Notes under the pieces: model-generated
Told to the model about the DNA's origin: nothing
The model's database searches: none
Seen by the model: the letters and a program-made list of their open reading frames with translations, nothing else
Program-made: the position numbers and the translations under genes
Shown here: one piece after another, positions 35,899 to 46,667 of the stretch
Layout: each line of letters begins with the position of its first letter
Numbering within the stretch: position 1 is the stretch's first letter
Source: Lichina pygmaea
Lineage: Eukaryota; Ascomycota; Lichinomycetes; Lichinales; Lichinaceae
NCBI GenBank assembly: GCA_963422465.1
Contig: OY730173.1
Location: forward strand, 186,001-250,000
DNA: 64,000 nt
Reading direction: 5' to 3'

Positions 35899-36954
35899 AT
35901 GACCCGTCCTCAGATCATCCGGGCCGGTACGTGACTCGATCGGGTGGACGCCTCGTCGCGCTTGCGGTCGTCTCGTCGTTGGAGCTGACCGAGGTCCGTG
36001 GCCGGACCGCTTCAGATACCATCGACCTTCAAGACCCCAAGGCGCCGTCGGCGAAGGATCACTCGCGACAGCCACATCGACCGAGTCCGCTCGGCGGGGG
36101 CCCGTCGCCGCATCAGGCCGATGCCTTGCGCCACGCCGAGAAGGAGGCGGCGAGCGCACAGCAACGCAGCCCCCGCGTCTCCTGGGTCGAGGGCGATGGC
36201 TTCGCGCCCGACGGACAGGCAATCCTGGTCCGCCAGGACCACGACCAGGACCCGGACCAGGACGACGACGGCCGCGCCGGAGCCTTTGACGATGACGCCA
36301 CCACGATCGCCGACGACGGTACGAGCGACTCGCCGCCCGACGACATGACCCTGGTGGATGGTGACGACGACGACGGGCTCGACGATGACCTGTTGCAGAA
36401 CATGTCGAGCTCCCCGTCCATCGACGATGGTGGGTATCACACTTCATCTAGCCGCTTGCCCGCCAGGACCGATCCTCTTCGACGCCGTCCCAATTCTTCT
36501 TCTCCATCTTCTCCTCCTCCTTCCTCGTCCTCGCCCCTTTCTACGCCCAACCGTCTCGGCTTTTCACCCTCGATCCTGTCTCGGTCTCGTCGTCCACCCT
36601 CATATCAGCACCAGATGGAGGGCGAAGTCGAAGAAGGTATGGTTCATCATCGTCATCGTCATCGTCATCGTCGCCGTGGAGACTCGAGAGGAGGAAGAGG
36701 AGGGATCGACGATCGAAGCGACGGCACCCGACCCGGCGCGGCATCGCCGATCCACAGACGCGCCATCCGGTGCCAGTTTGATGGTTCCCAGGAATCACAT
36801 CGGACTGATCCCCACGACGACAGCTTGGACGGACTAGGCCCCGCAGGGGAAGATTCGCTCCTGGACAGGGGTCTTGACCAGCTCGCCTCGGACTCTCACG
36901 ACAGGGAGTACGGCAGCGGCGGCATCGAAATCGACAATGCTCCCGGCCTTGACC

Positions 36955-36988
<34 letters not shown>

Positions 36989-36998
36989 ATTCGGGGTC

Positions 36999-37031
<33 letters not shown>

Positions 37032-39793
37032 CACATCTATACATTTGACCTCGACAATGACACGGACGGAACCGACGACGTTTTCTTTTCTGACGACCCT
37101 CGATTCATCGACTACGGCTGGGGTGCAAAGTGCTTACACGTCGCAGAAGACATCGATTTCGAGTTCGTCTACGCCCTGCGCAGCTTCACCGCTACGGTCG
37201 AGGGCCAGGCCAACGCGAGCAAGGGAGAGACGATGGTCCTCCTCGACGACACCAACAGCTACTGGTGGCTCGTGCGGGTGGTCAAGGACAGCAGCATCGG
37301 TTCGTCTCTCGGCCTCGCCTTCCCGACGTGCGGTTGCTGGCACCCTTCCGTCTCGCTGAACCCAAACACCTTCAGGCTACCTTCCGGCCGAAGACATCGA
37401 AACGCCGACGGAGCGACTGGCGCGGCTGAACAAGCACCGGAACATCGACGTGCGTGGCCTCGTCGGGGAGACGCTGTCTTGGCGCTTCCCTTCCTCGCCT
37501 CGTCGTGACGTGACGCTGACCGTTCGGTTCAGCTGTCGGCAACGATGCTGGGAGACAACGCCGAGAGGCCCATGAACCCGCTCAAGAAGGCGATGCGACG
37601 CCGAAACGCCAAGACGGTGCAGTTCTCCGATCCGACCTACTACGAGGTCTCGGACGTGGACTACTCGACCGACGACGAGGCCGACGACGACGACGGCGTC
37701 GACGACGTCGGAGCTGACGCGGAGGCGGACGACGTCCAGCGGCACGCGCGGGACGATCGCGACGAGATCACCGCCGTCGAGTCCCTTCGGTCCGACGATC
37801 GTACCGCTCCCAACACTGGCAACGAAGCTCACGAGAGGGTCGCCACGGGCAACGCCGCGGATGCCAACAAAGAAGCCCGGGCCAGATCCTCCAGCGACTC
37901 GGCCGACACATCGAAGGACGAGACCGGTGACCGAAACGGTAAGCAAAGGAGGCCACCGCCTCGGGGCCCGGTACACACCTGCCCGGGCAGAGCACGGGCA
38001 CACGCGACTGACGCTCGGCAGCCGAGTCGATCAACAAACATCGGCATGGCTTCGTGCGCAACACGGATTCCTTCTTCAAGGACGACAACATCGAGACGCG
38101 GAAGATCACGCTCACGCCCAACCTGCTACGGGACGATTCGGGTTCGGTGACGCCTCGGTCGAGCGAGTCTCGAGACGTGAGTCGGTCCCGGCCGCGCATC
38201 GGACAGGTCCCGGGTCTCTCTGCTGATCGCGCCGCAGCAGGTGCAGCTCCGCACAAAAGGCAGCTTGGAACTGTTCGAACGATCCGGGCCGGGCGACAAG
38301 TCCAAGGACGACAAGAAGAAGCGAGAGAAGAAGCCGGGCATGCTCAGCGGGCTCTTCCGACGCAAGGACAGGAAGAGCAAGCCGGCCGACGACGACACCG
38401 AAGAAGGCAGCTACGGCGAGAAGCAGTCGGTCGAGTCGATGCGGGCCTCGCCGGTGTCCGAGGGCTCCGAAGAGCCGTCACGGGCCGAGGTCCAGAGGGT
38501 CGGGCCGCCGTCGACCAAGGAAGCCCCCAACAAACTCCAGAAGAAGAGCCGCGGCGACGCGGCTCCATCGCGAGAGGGGCCGGTGCGGTCTGCGACGGGC
38601 TCGCGGGAGCCTTCGCCACGGCAGATACAGGGAGCCGATCGCGCGACGCCTCCGGCATCGACCGGGGCATCTCCGGCGCGGCCGGTCGAAGAGGACGCCT
38701 CCCGACAAGGTGCGCGAGGACGCTCGGAATCCATCCGCAAGCTCTCCCCGGAAGCGGCAGATCAAGAAGCGCAGCCGCCGCAGCAGCAGCCCCGAGGCGT
38801 CCTGAAGGGCGCCGTCAGGGAGCAGACGAACGCACCGGCAGCCGAGGTCACGGCGGGCCCACGGCCAGGCTCGCCCGAGCCGCGACATGAAACCATCAGG
38901 GCCGTGGACCCACGAACCGCCATCGAGGACGGTGGCCCCATGCCGAGTCGAGCCCTCCGCCAAGCGAGCGCCTCTCCGGAGAGGTTACGGCAGCGAGGAG
39001 ACAGCGGGGACGACGACGTCCGAGCACGGGCAACGCCGCCGCCGCCGCCGACGAGGCCTGTACCGGTAGCGGCCACGGGCCGGCCGTCCGAGTCTCCGGT
39101 GCGGATGTCCCGGCAGCGAGAGGGTGCCGCAGACTCCCCGGCGCCGACGTCGATCGACTCGTTTAGCGGCGTCACGGAGGAGAGGCCGAGCACGCCGTCG
39201 ACCGCAACCGCCACGCCTCCGGCCGCGGCGTCCTCGACGTCCTCGACGTCCTCGAACGTCGCTCGAGGCGGCCAAGCACACGCGGCGCCGACGGCCAGCA
39301 ACGCGACCGACGACGAGCTCGAACGAAGGCAGACGCCTTCGCCGTCGACCACGAACACCACCGCGACGACGACGACCAACACCACCACCACCAACGGAAC
39401 GTCGTCGACGCCGACGTGGAGCGATTCGAGCCTGCGATCGTACCTCGACAGCGACAACGACATTCGAGACCTCTTGATCGTCGTGCACGACAAGTCGGGA
39501 GTGCTGCCTGCCGGTCCGGAGCACCCCGTGGTCGGGGCGCTCTTCAGAGAGGAGAACGCTCGACTGGCGGACATGACGAACGTGCGTGGGGCTCGTGATC
39601 TCGTTCTCCGTCCATTTCGTTCCATTCGTGCTCGGCCCAGCCTCCCGGTGATCTCATCTCGCCGACGATGGAGTCGCGAGCGGGTGGCTTTCGACAACGC
39701 TAACTCTTCTCTTCGACACAGAGATTGGACTCTCTCCTCGGAGACTGGCTGGCCAGCAAGACCAAAGCCCCTGCACAGCGGCATGTCACTTGA
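35899..39793 (+). CDS. TEA4/BUD14-type SH3 polarity protein and PP1 regulator
   Basis: Cell-end factor that recruits type-1 phosphatase and formins to growth sites (fission yeast Tea4, budding yeast Bud14). Seven exons: 35899-35926, 36016-37299, 37376-37449, 37533-37938, 38022-38176, 38238-39581, 39722-39793; 1120 aa with consistent phases. It starts MTRPQIIRADTIDLQD. Acidic tracts at about 323-348 are coded by GAC and GAT repeats. The SH3 domain spans about 388-446 (FEFVYALRSFTATVEGQ, SYWWLVRVVKDSSIGYLPAE), split by intron 2. NKHRNIDLSATMLGD follows, and KTVQF at 489-493 fits the RVxF docking motif for PP1. A second conserved block is NTDSFFKDDNIETRKITLTP, then KKPGMLSGLFRRKDRKSK near 684. 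The rest is Ser/Thr/Pro-rich and disordered, ending LDSLLGDWLASKT. The segment 36430-37146 could itself be an intron (see findings). Assignment is strong. Confidence 0.94.
36957..37029. repeat. GAC and GAT coding microsatellites in TEA4/BUD14
   Basis: About ten GAC triplets and, after a short bridge reading GFGV, about eleven triplets mostly GAT. Both encode Asp runs just before the SH3 domain. Confidence 0.9.
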
Positions 39794-41584
39794 CCGAAGC
39801 TCGCGTCGGGACCACGGCCTGCACGATCGCGCCTGTAAATACACCCCGTCTCCTGCCCCTCCCCCCACCGACCTCGAAAAGAGTCTCCTCTTCGCCGTCC
39901 CGATTCTCACTTGATCGTGCGGACCCTCATCCCAGCCACAGCCTCACCGTACGGCTCAACCCCCGCTCGACATCTCGTTCCCCTCTCTCTGTCGAATCCA
40001 CTTCTCTCCACCGAACCGGCCGAAAGCCTCGGTCCATCTTTCTCTCCTCTACGACCGTGCCCACAATCTCCCGCCCTGCCCGACACTCTGTTTTGTTTCA
40101 GCGTAGCGTGACGTCCGACAGGAAAGGTCACGACTCGGCGCACTCCCGCAGCCCTCACGATCCTCTTCTTTTCCATCTTTGGGGTCCGTCCGTCCATCCT
40201 CCATACCCTCTCGAACCTGTTGAACCAAGTCGTGACGATCGGCTCGACTTCTCGTCTCGTCCGGCCATAGGGATCGATATCAAGTTCAACTCTTCCACCG
40301 CCGTTTGGATCACATGTGTCCTTGTCGAGGATGTAGCGCAAAGGACAGTCGGATCTGGATGGATGCTACTACCGTTTCTCCGTAGGCAGTGGCCGTGGCT
40401 TGGATGTCTACGAAGCTCCCGGTCGGAGCCCTGCAAGACCCGGCATCGCCAAACAGGCCATACAAAGCTACCGACGTGTATCCATACAAGGGATACCGGG
40501 CGGTCAACGGCAGCGCCCGAACACTCGACCGGCTCTCGCGCCAGACGGTCGAGGAGAGACGCCGGCACAACCGAAAGACCAGAGCAACGAGGGCACGACT
40601 AGATCGGACAAGCACAACCATACCAGGTGGTGGGGACGCCTAGGACCGTCAACATCGTGAAGTGAGAACCGTCGAGAACAGTCGATCGACGTCACATCTC
40701 TTCCCAGCTTTCCTCGAGATGTGGGTTCCCCGTCGTCTAGAAAGCTCCCTGGCTCACGAGTACTCCTCCACGATAGGTCGTGACCCAGCTCGGCCTCACC
40801 AGTGGGCTCACGTGACCTGCCGAGCAACCGTCCAGGTCTTTCGGCGTGCACGGATGCCATCCGATCTGCAACGGACGACGAAGCGATGTAAGCGTTCAGC
40901 TCAGCCGTGGCATCGTGCCAACCGACCAAGAGCCGTCGTACAGTACGGGGTAACATACGTACATACGTCGAACCACGGGAGCACGCCGCTACAGAGGTAG
41001 CTACATCAAGCCACGACGTTGGGGTTCCACTACCGTTTCGCCCTAATGGGATGATGCGATGCGAACCTTTCCCACCGGTGGGGTTTAGCTTGACTGGGTT
41101 CAGCTCAGCCAGGGCTACCTTCTCTTTCGAGCGCTTGGTCGTAGAGCCGCTGGGACTCTCTCCGGTACGTACCCTTCGTACGGTCGCGGTCGGGCGACGG
41201 CATTACATAATCGTTTGCACAGCCCTCATCAGCTTCAGCTTCAGCTTCGAACTGAGTGAACCCGCAGATGCCGCCGTGGGTGCCGAGCGGCAATCGTGCG
41301 GCATGGCGCTCGATCTTGCCCCGCGCTCGTCGTCCTCCCCCCGCCACGGTGGGCGGCATCAACGGCCGCAGAGACGCGTGACCGACCGAGAACCGCCGAC
41401 GGCGTCGATACGTACATAAAAGACCTGGACCGGTACCGACCAAGACCGACGACGGCGTTCGCTTCGAACTGCGAAGACGACGCGCTTGCCTTGACCGGTC
41501 TCGGGCTCATCGAAGCGTCCTCGCAGCGGCACCGTCCAGCGCATCCTCCCTTTCTGCGTCTCGACGCATCCGGCACGGAGCAAG
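39794..41584. other. intergenic between TEA4/BUD14 and glycine-zipper gene
   Basis: 3' UTR of the polarity gene and promoter of the next gene. Long open frames here have no protein-like signature. GTAC-rich words lie at 40935-40970 and 41160-41185. A short AGCTTC repeat is at 41230-41250. Confidence 0.5.
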
Positions 41585-41657
41585 ATGGCAGACCCGTACA
41601 GCCACAACCCGTACGCACCGCCTCCAGCGCCGTCCTACACCGGCCAACCGCAATCGC

Positions 41658-41690
<33 letters not shown>

Positions 41691-42448
41691 CGCAACGATC
41701 GACGGTCCCGTACGGAGGAGCCTACGGGCCACCTTACCAAGGCGGCTTCCAGCACGGCCAACAGTACGGCGCCGCGGCGGCCTACGCCGGCGCTCCAGCA
41801 GGCCCTTACGACCCGTCGCAACAGCAGCAAGGTCTACCGGGGCACGGCGCCGCCGCCGGGTATCACCCGGCCGCTGGGTATGCTGAGACGGAGCACGCTG
41901 GACAGAGGGCAGATGGGTACCAGTGAGTTCCGTCTCCAATCTTGTCCGACGGCGCCCGCCCGCGGTAGTGACCGTACGTTCAACCTACCCGACCGAGCGA
42001 CGCTGACGTGCATGCGCTGCGCTACGGTAGCCAACAACCTCTCCTGACCGAATACGGCATGGTCCTCCCTCCGGCTCCAGACTACGAGTACACCAACCAG
42101 CCGATGAGCCCGTCGAGCCCGTCGAGCCCGTCGAGCCCGTCGAGCCAATTCCCGCAGCAAGGCGCTTACAGCCAGGCGCCGTACCCGGCCGACCCGAACG
42201 ACCCGAACGCGCCCGGCGCCGACGGCGAACGCGGTCTCGGTGGCGCCATCGTGGGCGGCCTCGCCGGCCACTACGCCGGCAAGAAGAAGAACCACGGGCT
42301 GCTGGGCACCATCGGCGGTGCCCTCATCGGAAGCTACGCGCAGGACCATCTCAAGACCGGCGGCGGCGGCCGCGGACAGCAGCGTCGCGGCCACGCACAT
42401 GGCCTCGGCGGCTTTGGCGGCTTTGGCTTCGGCGGTGGCAAGCACTGA
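41585..42448 (+). CDS. Pro-rich protein with glycine-zipper hairpin
   Basis: Two exons (41585-41922 and 42031-42448, intron GTGAGT...GGTAG) give 251 aa. The N-terminal part is Pro/Gln/Tyr-rich (MADPYSHNPYAPPPAPSYTG, then a poly-Pro run coded by a CCG repeat, GAYGPPYQGGFQHGQQYGAA). The middle has a Ser-Pro repeat (MSPSSPSSPSSPSS). The C-terminal part is a glycine-zipper hairpin, GGAIVGGLAGHYAGKKKNHG then LLGTIGGALIGSYAQDHLK, followed by a Gly/Arg/His-rich end (GHAHGLGGFGGFGFGGGKH). GxxxG spacing suggests packed membrane-associated helices. Proteins of this plan are common in Pezizomycotina and, to my knowledge, uncharacterised; location and function are unknown. Confidence 0.85.
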
Positions 42449-43594
42449 CACTTACTGTCCGGTACTGTATCTTCGTCGTATCGTCATCTGTGCTCGGTTC
42501 GAATCTCAACCTCGGTTCTTCACCTTCTCTGTCGTATCTCTACCGAGCTCGGTTCTTTCTCTGTCGTGACCTCAAGCTCGGCCCTTCAGGTTCTCGGTTC
42601 GTGTCCCAAGCTCATCTCTTCGTATCTCTACGAAGCTCGGGTTCTTTTCTAAGTTATCGTACGGCATACCTCAAGCCGAGCTCTCCGAGTCTCTCTGTCT
42701 GCGTCCCACTCAAGCTCACATCTTCATGTTCCCTGCCGAGTACATCTCACACCCGACCCGGCCCGGCCCAGCCCAGCCCAGTCCTTGTCCGTCCGATGGT
42801 GATACAAGAGTGAGAGAGAAGAGCAAAATTCATTCCTTCATTCTTCTTTCTGTCGTTGCTCTTGATCATCACTGTCTGATGTTGACGCTACTGTCGATAT
42901 CACCCAGGTCGTCCTCCCTTGTTTCAACAGCCCATCCGAGTCCTCGACTCTTGCAGTCCCAAAGTCTTCAAGTCTTCAAGTCTTGATGAATAACGAATAA
43001 ATACTACTTGCACCCTGGATATATACAAAGTCTCAGAAAAGTGAACGGCAGATCTGGTTTGTTTTTGGAGGGAGAGAGGGAGAGAAAGGGGGAGAGTTGA
43101 AGATGACAATGCTTTTGCTGTATCTCCTCACCGTCGCTCACAGCCGCAGGCCAGAACTACCGGTAGAGTACGGAACGTACTCGGTACGGAGAGTACGGGA
43201 AAGGAAAGTGGAGGGTGGGATGAAGTACTGAAAGCCGACGGTCGGTCGACTTTGTGGAGAGGTGCTTTAGCTGACAACCGGTCGACTGTAGATTTGTCTC
43301 TCTGGCCTAACTAAGTAAAATCTAGGAGCGACAACAGAGAAGAAGAGGAAACCTCTCCAGACTGTCACGTGCAGACAACAATTTAGCCGTCGCTCAGGGG
43401 GAGGCTGATCTCGACACCCCTGCAAATCCGCGGGCAAATCTCGGTGGAGTACGTATGGCAATTTACATGCCCTACGCTTAACGTACACTACCGTAAGTGA
43501 TCTACACCTAGCCTACACGAACTGACCTACCTAAGCCCACACCAGTCCCATCATGTTCCAGCGTCGTGTTCGATGCACTCGCCCCCTGTGAGAA
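42449..43594. other. convergent intergenic region
   Basis: 3' ends of the glycine-zipper gene (+) and the sterol-reductase gene (-) meet here. It contains a loosely repeated AAGCTCGG/CTCTACGA motif at 42495-42700, with about five degenerate copies roughly 50 bp apart, and GTAC-rich words at 43165-43200. No gene recognised. Confidence 0.5.
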
Positions 43595-43637
43595 TTATGC
43601 TTCTTTCGGCTTTCCCTCGGCCTTTCGGCGTCCTTCG

Positions 43638-43683
<46 letters not shown>

Positions 43684-44132
43684 TCTTCGGCGGCAGCAGA
43701 TAGTCTCCGCCGCGCAGAGCCTTGTACACGCCGTAGAGACCCGGGACGGGCCAGACGCCGGTGACGAGACCGCGCGACCAGGCCGTCCATGACGACGACG
43801 ACGACCGCCGCGTCGCGTCTCCCGCGCCACCGTCGCGCGTCTTGACCTTGTCGTACAGCGTCGGCAGGTGGCTCGCGTGGTACTTGGCCCGCAGCCGGTC
43901 GAGCCCGGCTCGGTCGTACGTGGCCCAGAACTCGTCTTCGGCGTAGTACGTGTGCGCGTATAGCCACTTCTTGCCGTCGAGCTCGTGCACCTTGCGCTCG
44001 AGCGCGCGGTTCGCGGCCACGAAGGCGTCCCGGCGCGACGGGCCCATGCCCCAGACGCCAAAGTTCATCAGCATCCTGGCTTCTGCGTTCGCTTCTCGCG
44101 CCGCTGTAGGCTGCTTGAGCTGTGCGTCGGCG

Positions 44133-44165
<33 letters not shown>

Positions 44166-45283
44166 TCCGCGGCCTCGGCCGGCGCCTTTTGTTCGGCGAG
44201 CAGTCCGTGCGGCGCCTCGGGAGACTGCCCCCGCTGGTGCAGCGGACAGAGCCAGAGCGGATAGATCCCGAACTCGGCGTCCAGGAAGTCGACAAGATCT
44301 CCGGCGGCCTCGTAAGGCACAGCCACGTCTTGCACGATGCACTGGTCCGACAACCCGCTCTTGTGCAGCGCATGGTACATGACGCGCGTGTGCATGAACC
44401 AATCGAGCAGCCAGCGGGTGACCCAGTTGAACGGCGTCAAGAAGTACTTGAAGGCGTATACCCCGGTCCAGAACGCGCCTCGGTCGTAGCGAAAGAGGTA
44501 GTCCACCAGGGGGACGGCCTCGCTGGTCGGCCCTGTGGACCTCTCGAGCACGTCCTTGGCGTGGAGATAGAACCATGGGTCCCTCGCTCTCGTGAACCGC
44601 TGCGGTCTGGCCCTGTCTTCGAGGTCGTCGGTCAGGCGGCCGGCGCAGATGACTCCACGGTCTTTGGCAAACAGGATTGCGTCGAGGTACTGCACGTGAG
44701 CGTCTGCTGTGAGCTCTTCCATCTGGCGCACCGCGTCGGTCGCACCAGATGTGGGACGGTAAGTCAACTCGACGAAGCGTTTGGCTTCGATAAGCTGCAG
44801 CTCCAGCAGCGTCGTCACGCCCAAGGTTCCAAACGAGGCTGCGGCGCCGTAGAACAGATCGGGCTTGTCCGCGCTCGACGCCGTGACGACGTCGCCGTTC
44901 GCCAGCACCATCTCGATCCAGTTGATCGTCCGGTCGAAGAAGCCGTAGCGAAAGGAGCTGCTCTCGCCGGATGTGCCTGCGAACCCGCCGCCCACGGTGA
45001 TGCCCGGAAACTCCATGACGACCGGTGGCACCAGACGGTAGGGCAGCGTAGCTTTGACGAGCTGATCCATGGGCACGTTGGGTTCCACCAGAACCGTCCG
45101 CTTCTCGGGATCGACATGCAAGACATGCGTCAGACTGCTGGTGTCGACGACCCTGTCGCGATCGAAGCTCGAGTGCCGCGTGCTGTTCGTCGAGCCATGA
45201 TAGATCCGAAACGGCTCGCGGCGGTCGTAGAACCGTTGGATGCGGCCAGAGATGGCAGCAACAGCGGCGTTGTGGCGGTCCAT
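43595..45283 (-). CDS. DHCR24-like FAD-dependent delta(24)-sterol reductase family protein
   Basis: Family members reduce the C24 side-chain double bond of sterols using NADPH and non-covalent FAD at the ER. Single exon, 562 aa, ATG at 45283. The PCMH-type FAD-binding domain occupies about residues 40-215: VDTSSLTHVLHVDPEKRTVL, EPNVPMDQL, then FPGITVGGGFAGTSGESSSF near residues 92-111, and GAAASFGTLGVTTLLEL. The C-terminal substrate domain follows with FYLHAKDVLE, FWTGVYAFKYFLTPFNWVTR, a hydrophobic RWLLDWFMHTRVMYHAL, and LMNFGVWGMGP. Unlike animal DHCR24 there is no clear N-terminal membrane anchor here. There is an ETETETET insert coded by a small repeat, and a C-terminal poly-Asp run followed by a basic tail. 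Sterol specificity in fungi is uncertain, because ergosterol is alkylated at C24. Confidence 0.92.
43635..43683. repeat. (TCG/GAC)n coding microsatellite at sterol-reductase C-terminus
   Basis: About 15 perfect triplets encoding an Asp run just before the last 14 residues of the minus-strand protein. Confidence 0.9.
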
Positions 45284-46308
45284 GGCACTGACATCGACCC
45301 CCAGCGAGAATCAACCTCGCAAACCAATGCTGGCCTTGCCGTCGACTCTGGTAAGCTGCTCCTGTTCAGCCCTCTGCGACATGGACGTGCGACTTTCGAG
45401 ACATGGCTCTTCGACCGCGGAGCTGTGGACCTTCTGGGCCAACCTTGACAGCCTGGTCCCTAGTCGAGAGCTTTCCTCCGTACCCTTCCTTCCGACTGGC
45501 AGAGATTGTCCTGGTTGCAAGGCTGTCAGAGCTGTCAAGGTCGAGGTTGTTCGTCTCACGCCCGTCTCGAGGGGCTTTATTGGCAGTTAAAGGCGTACCT
45601 GCGAACTGCCCCTTGCGGCTAGTCCGCTGCCGCTTCGGGCAAAGCTTCTCGCTTCGCTACCCTCCCCGCTCGCACGTCATGGCTATAAGATCTGACTCCT
45701 TCCCCCTTCGCCATCCTACGACTTCCGTCTGCTCTTTACTCGTCTCCTCGCCGGTCTTGCCAGTACCTGCGCCATCTGCCAGCCGCCAGCCAAGCACTTC
45801 TGCCTAATCTCTGCCGTCAAGCTGTTGGTTTCAGATCGCGAGGTGGTTTTCTTTTTGGTGCTAATGCCAACTAGGGCATGTACTGTACGAGGTAATTACC
45901 ACCGACGCCACTGTCCATTTCCCCAATGTCTGCTCTCGTGTCGAACAGGATCAAGGTCAGCTGGCCGGATCATGTGGTGATTGAAAGTTTGACCTTGCGA
46001 CCAACACCACCAATCCAACTTGGAGAGTGCCAGTGGTGACATGTCTTGCCAAGAATAGGTAACCCCACGAAGAACGCCTTGCATCCCACGACAGTGTGCA
46101 AATGGTGGCGCCACACACTGTTGGTCCTAAGCCCAAGCGGAGTTGTCATTCCGGCTGACTCTAGCCTGTTGGTCAACCGGGAACCTTCAGCTCCGAGAAG
46201 CTCCGAGCTGGTGAGCATCAAATTGTTTCCACTTGGACCAGGGTTGGCAGTTACCCAGCCAAGCAAGATCCGGCCTCTAGTTAGCTTTGAGTATCACCAA
46301 GACATTGA
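45284..46308. other. last host intergenic stretch before the transposon block
   Basis: Holds the sterol-reductase promoter. From about 45900 the composition shifts toward the transposon block, and open frames at 45970-46266 (-) and 46046-46321 (+) overlap; I recognise neither. The last five bases, ATTGA at 46304-46308, form the target-site duplication of Element 1. Confidence 0.5.
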
Positions 46309-46667
46309 TGTTAAGGCTTAGGCCGGAACAGCCCAGGTAAGCGAGGGAGGAGTGTTAGTCATACGGAACAACATCCGACCGATCCGGTGGACGAGCAGGA
46401 GCTAAGCGAGGAGCTCGTCCACGCAAAAGGATGATACCCCTCGAGGAGACCCCCCCCCTTGGGGCATCTGTATAAAGACCCCCCAAAGGGCCCGGAGGGA
46501 TTAGCTCTCCAGGCTGAACACAAACAATACAAACCTATCGTACTGAGACAATAGCACAGGAGAGTTACCCCACCTGTCTATTCCTCTACCGAGTCCCTGT
46601 CTAGAATCCGCCCTACGAAGCAACAGACCGTACCGGTTTCTGTGTGAACCCGGCCCGGCCTTTAACA
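46309..46667 (+). repeat. Element 1 5' LTR (359 bp)
   Basis: Starts TGTTAAGGCTTAGG and ends CGGCCTTTAACA. It contains one copy of a 35-bp hairpin-forming unit (GGACGAGC...GCTCGTCC) and a TATAAAGA promoter-like word near 46470. Confidence 0.96.

Noticed and set aside
39790-40602. A 270-codon plus-strand frame after TEA4/BUD14.
   Set aside because: Composition is Ser/Arg/Pro-rich without domains, it overlaps the TEA4/BUD14 stop codon, and several other frames are equally open; it is most likely 3' UTR and spacer.
43985-45448. A 487-codon plus-strand frame antisense to the sterol reductase.
   Set aside because: Antisense shadow of a GC-rich gene with strong third-position bias; no domain of its own.
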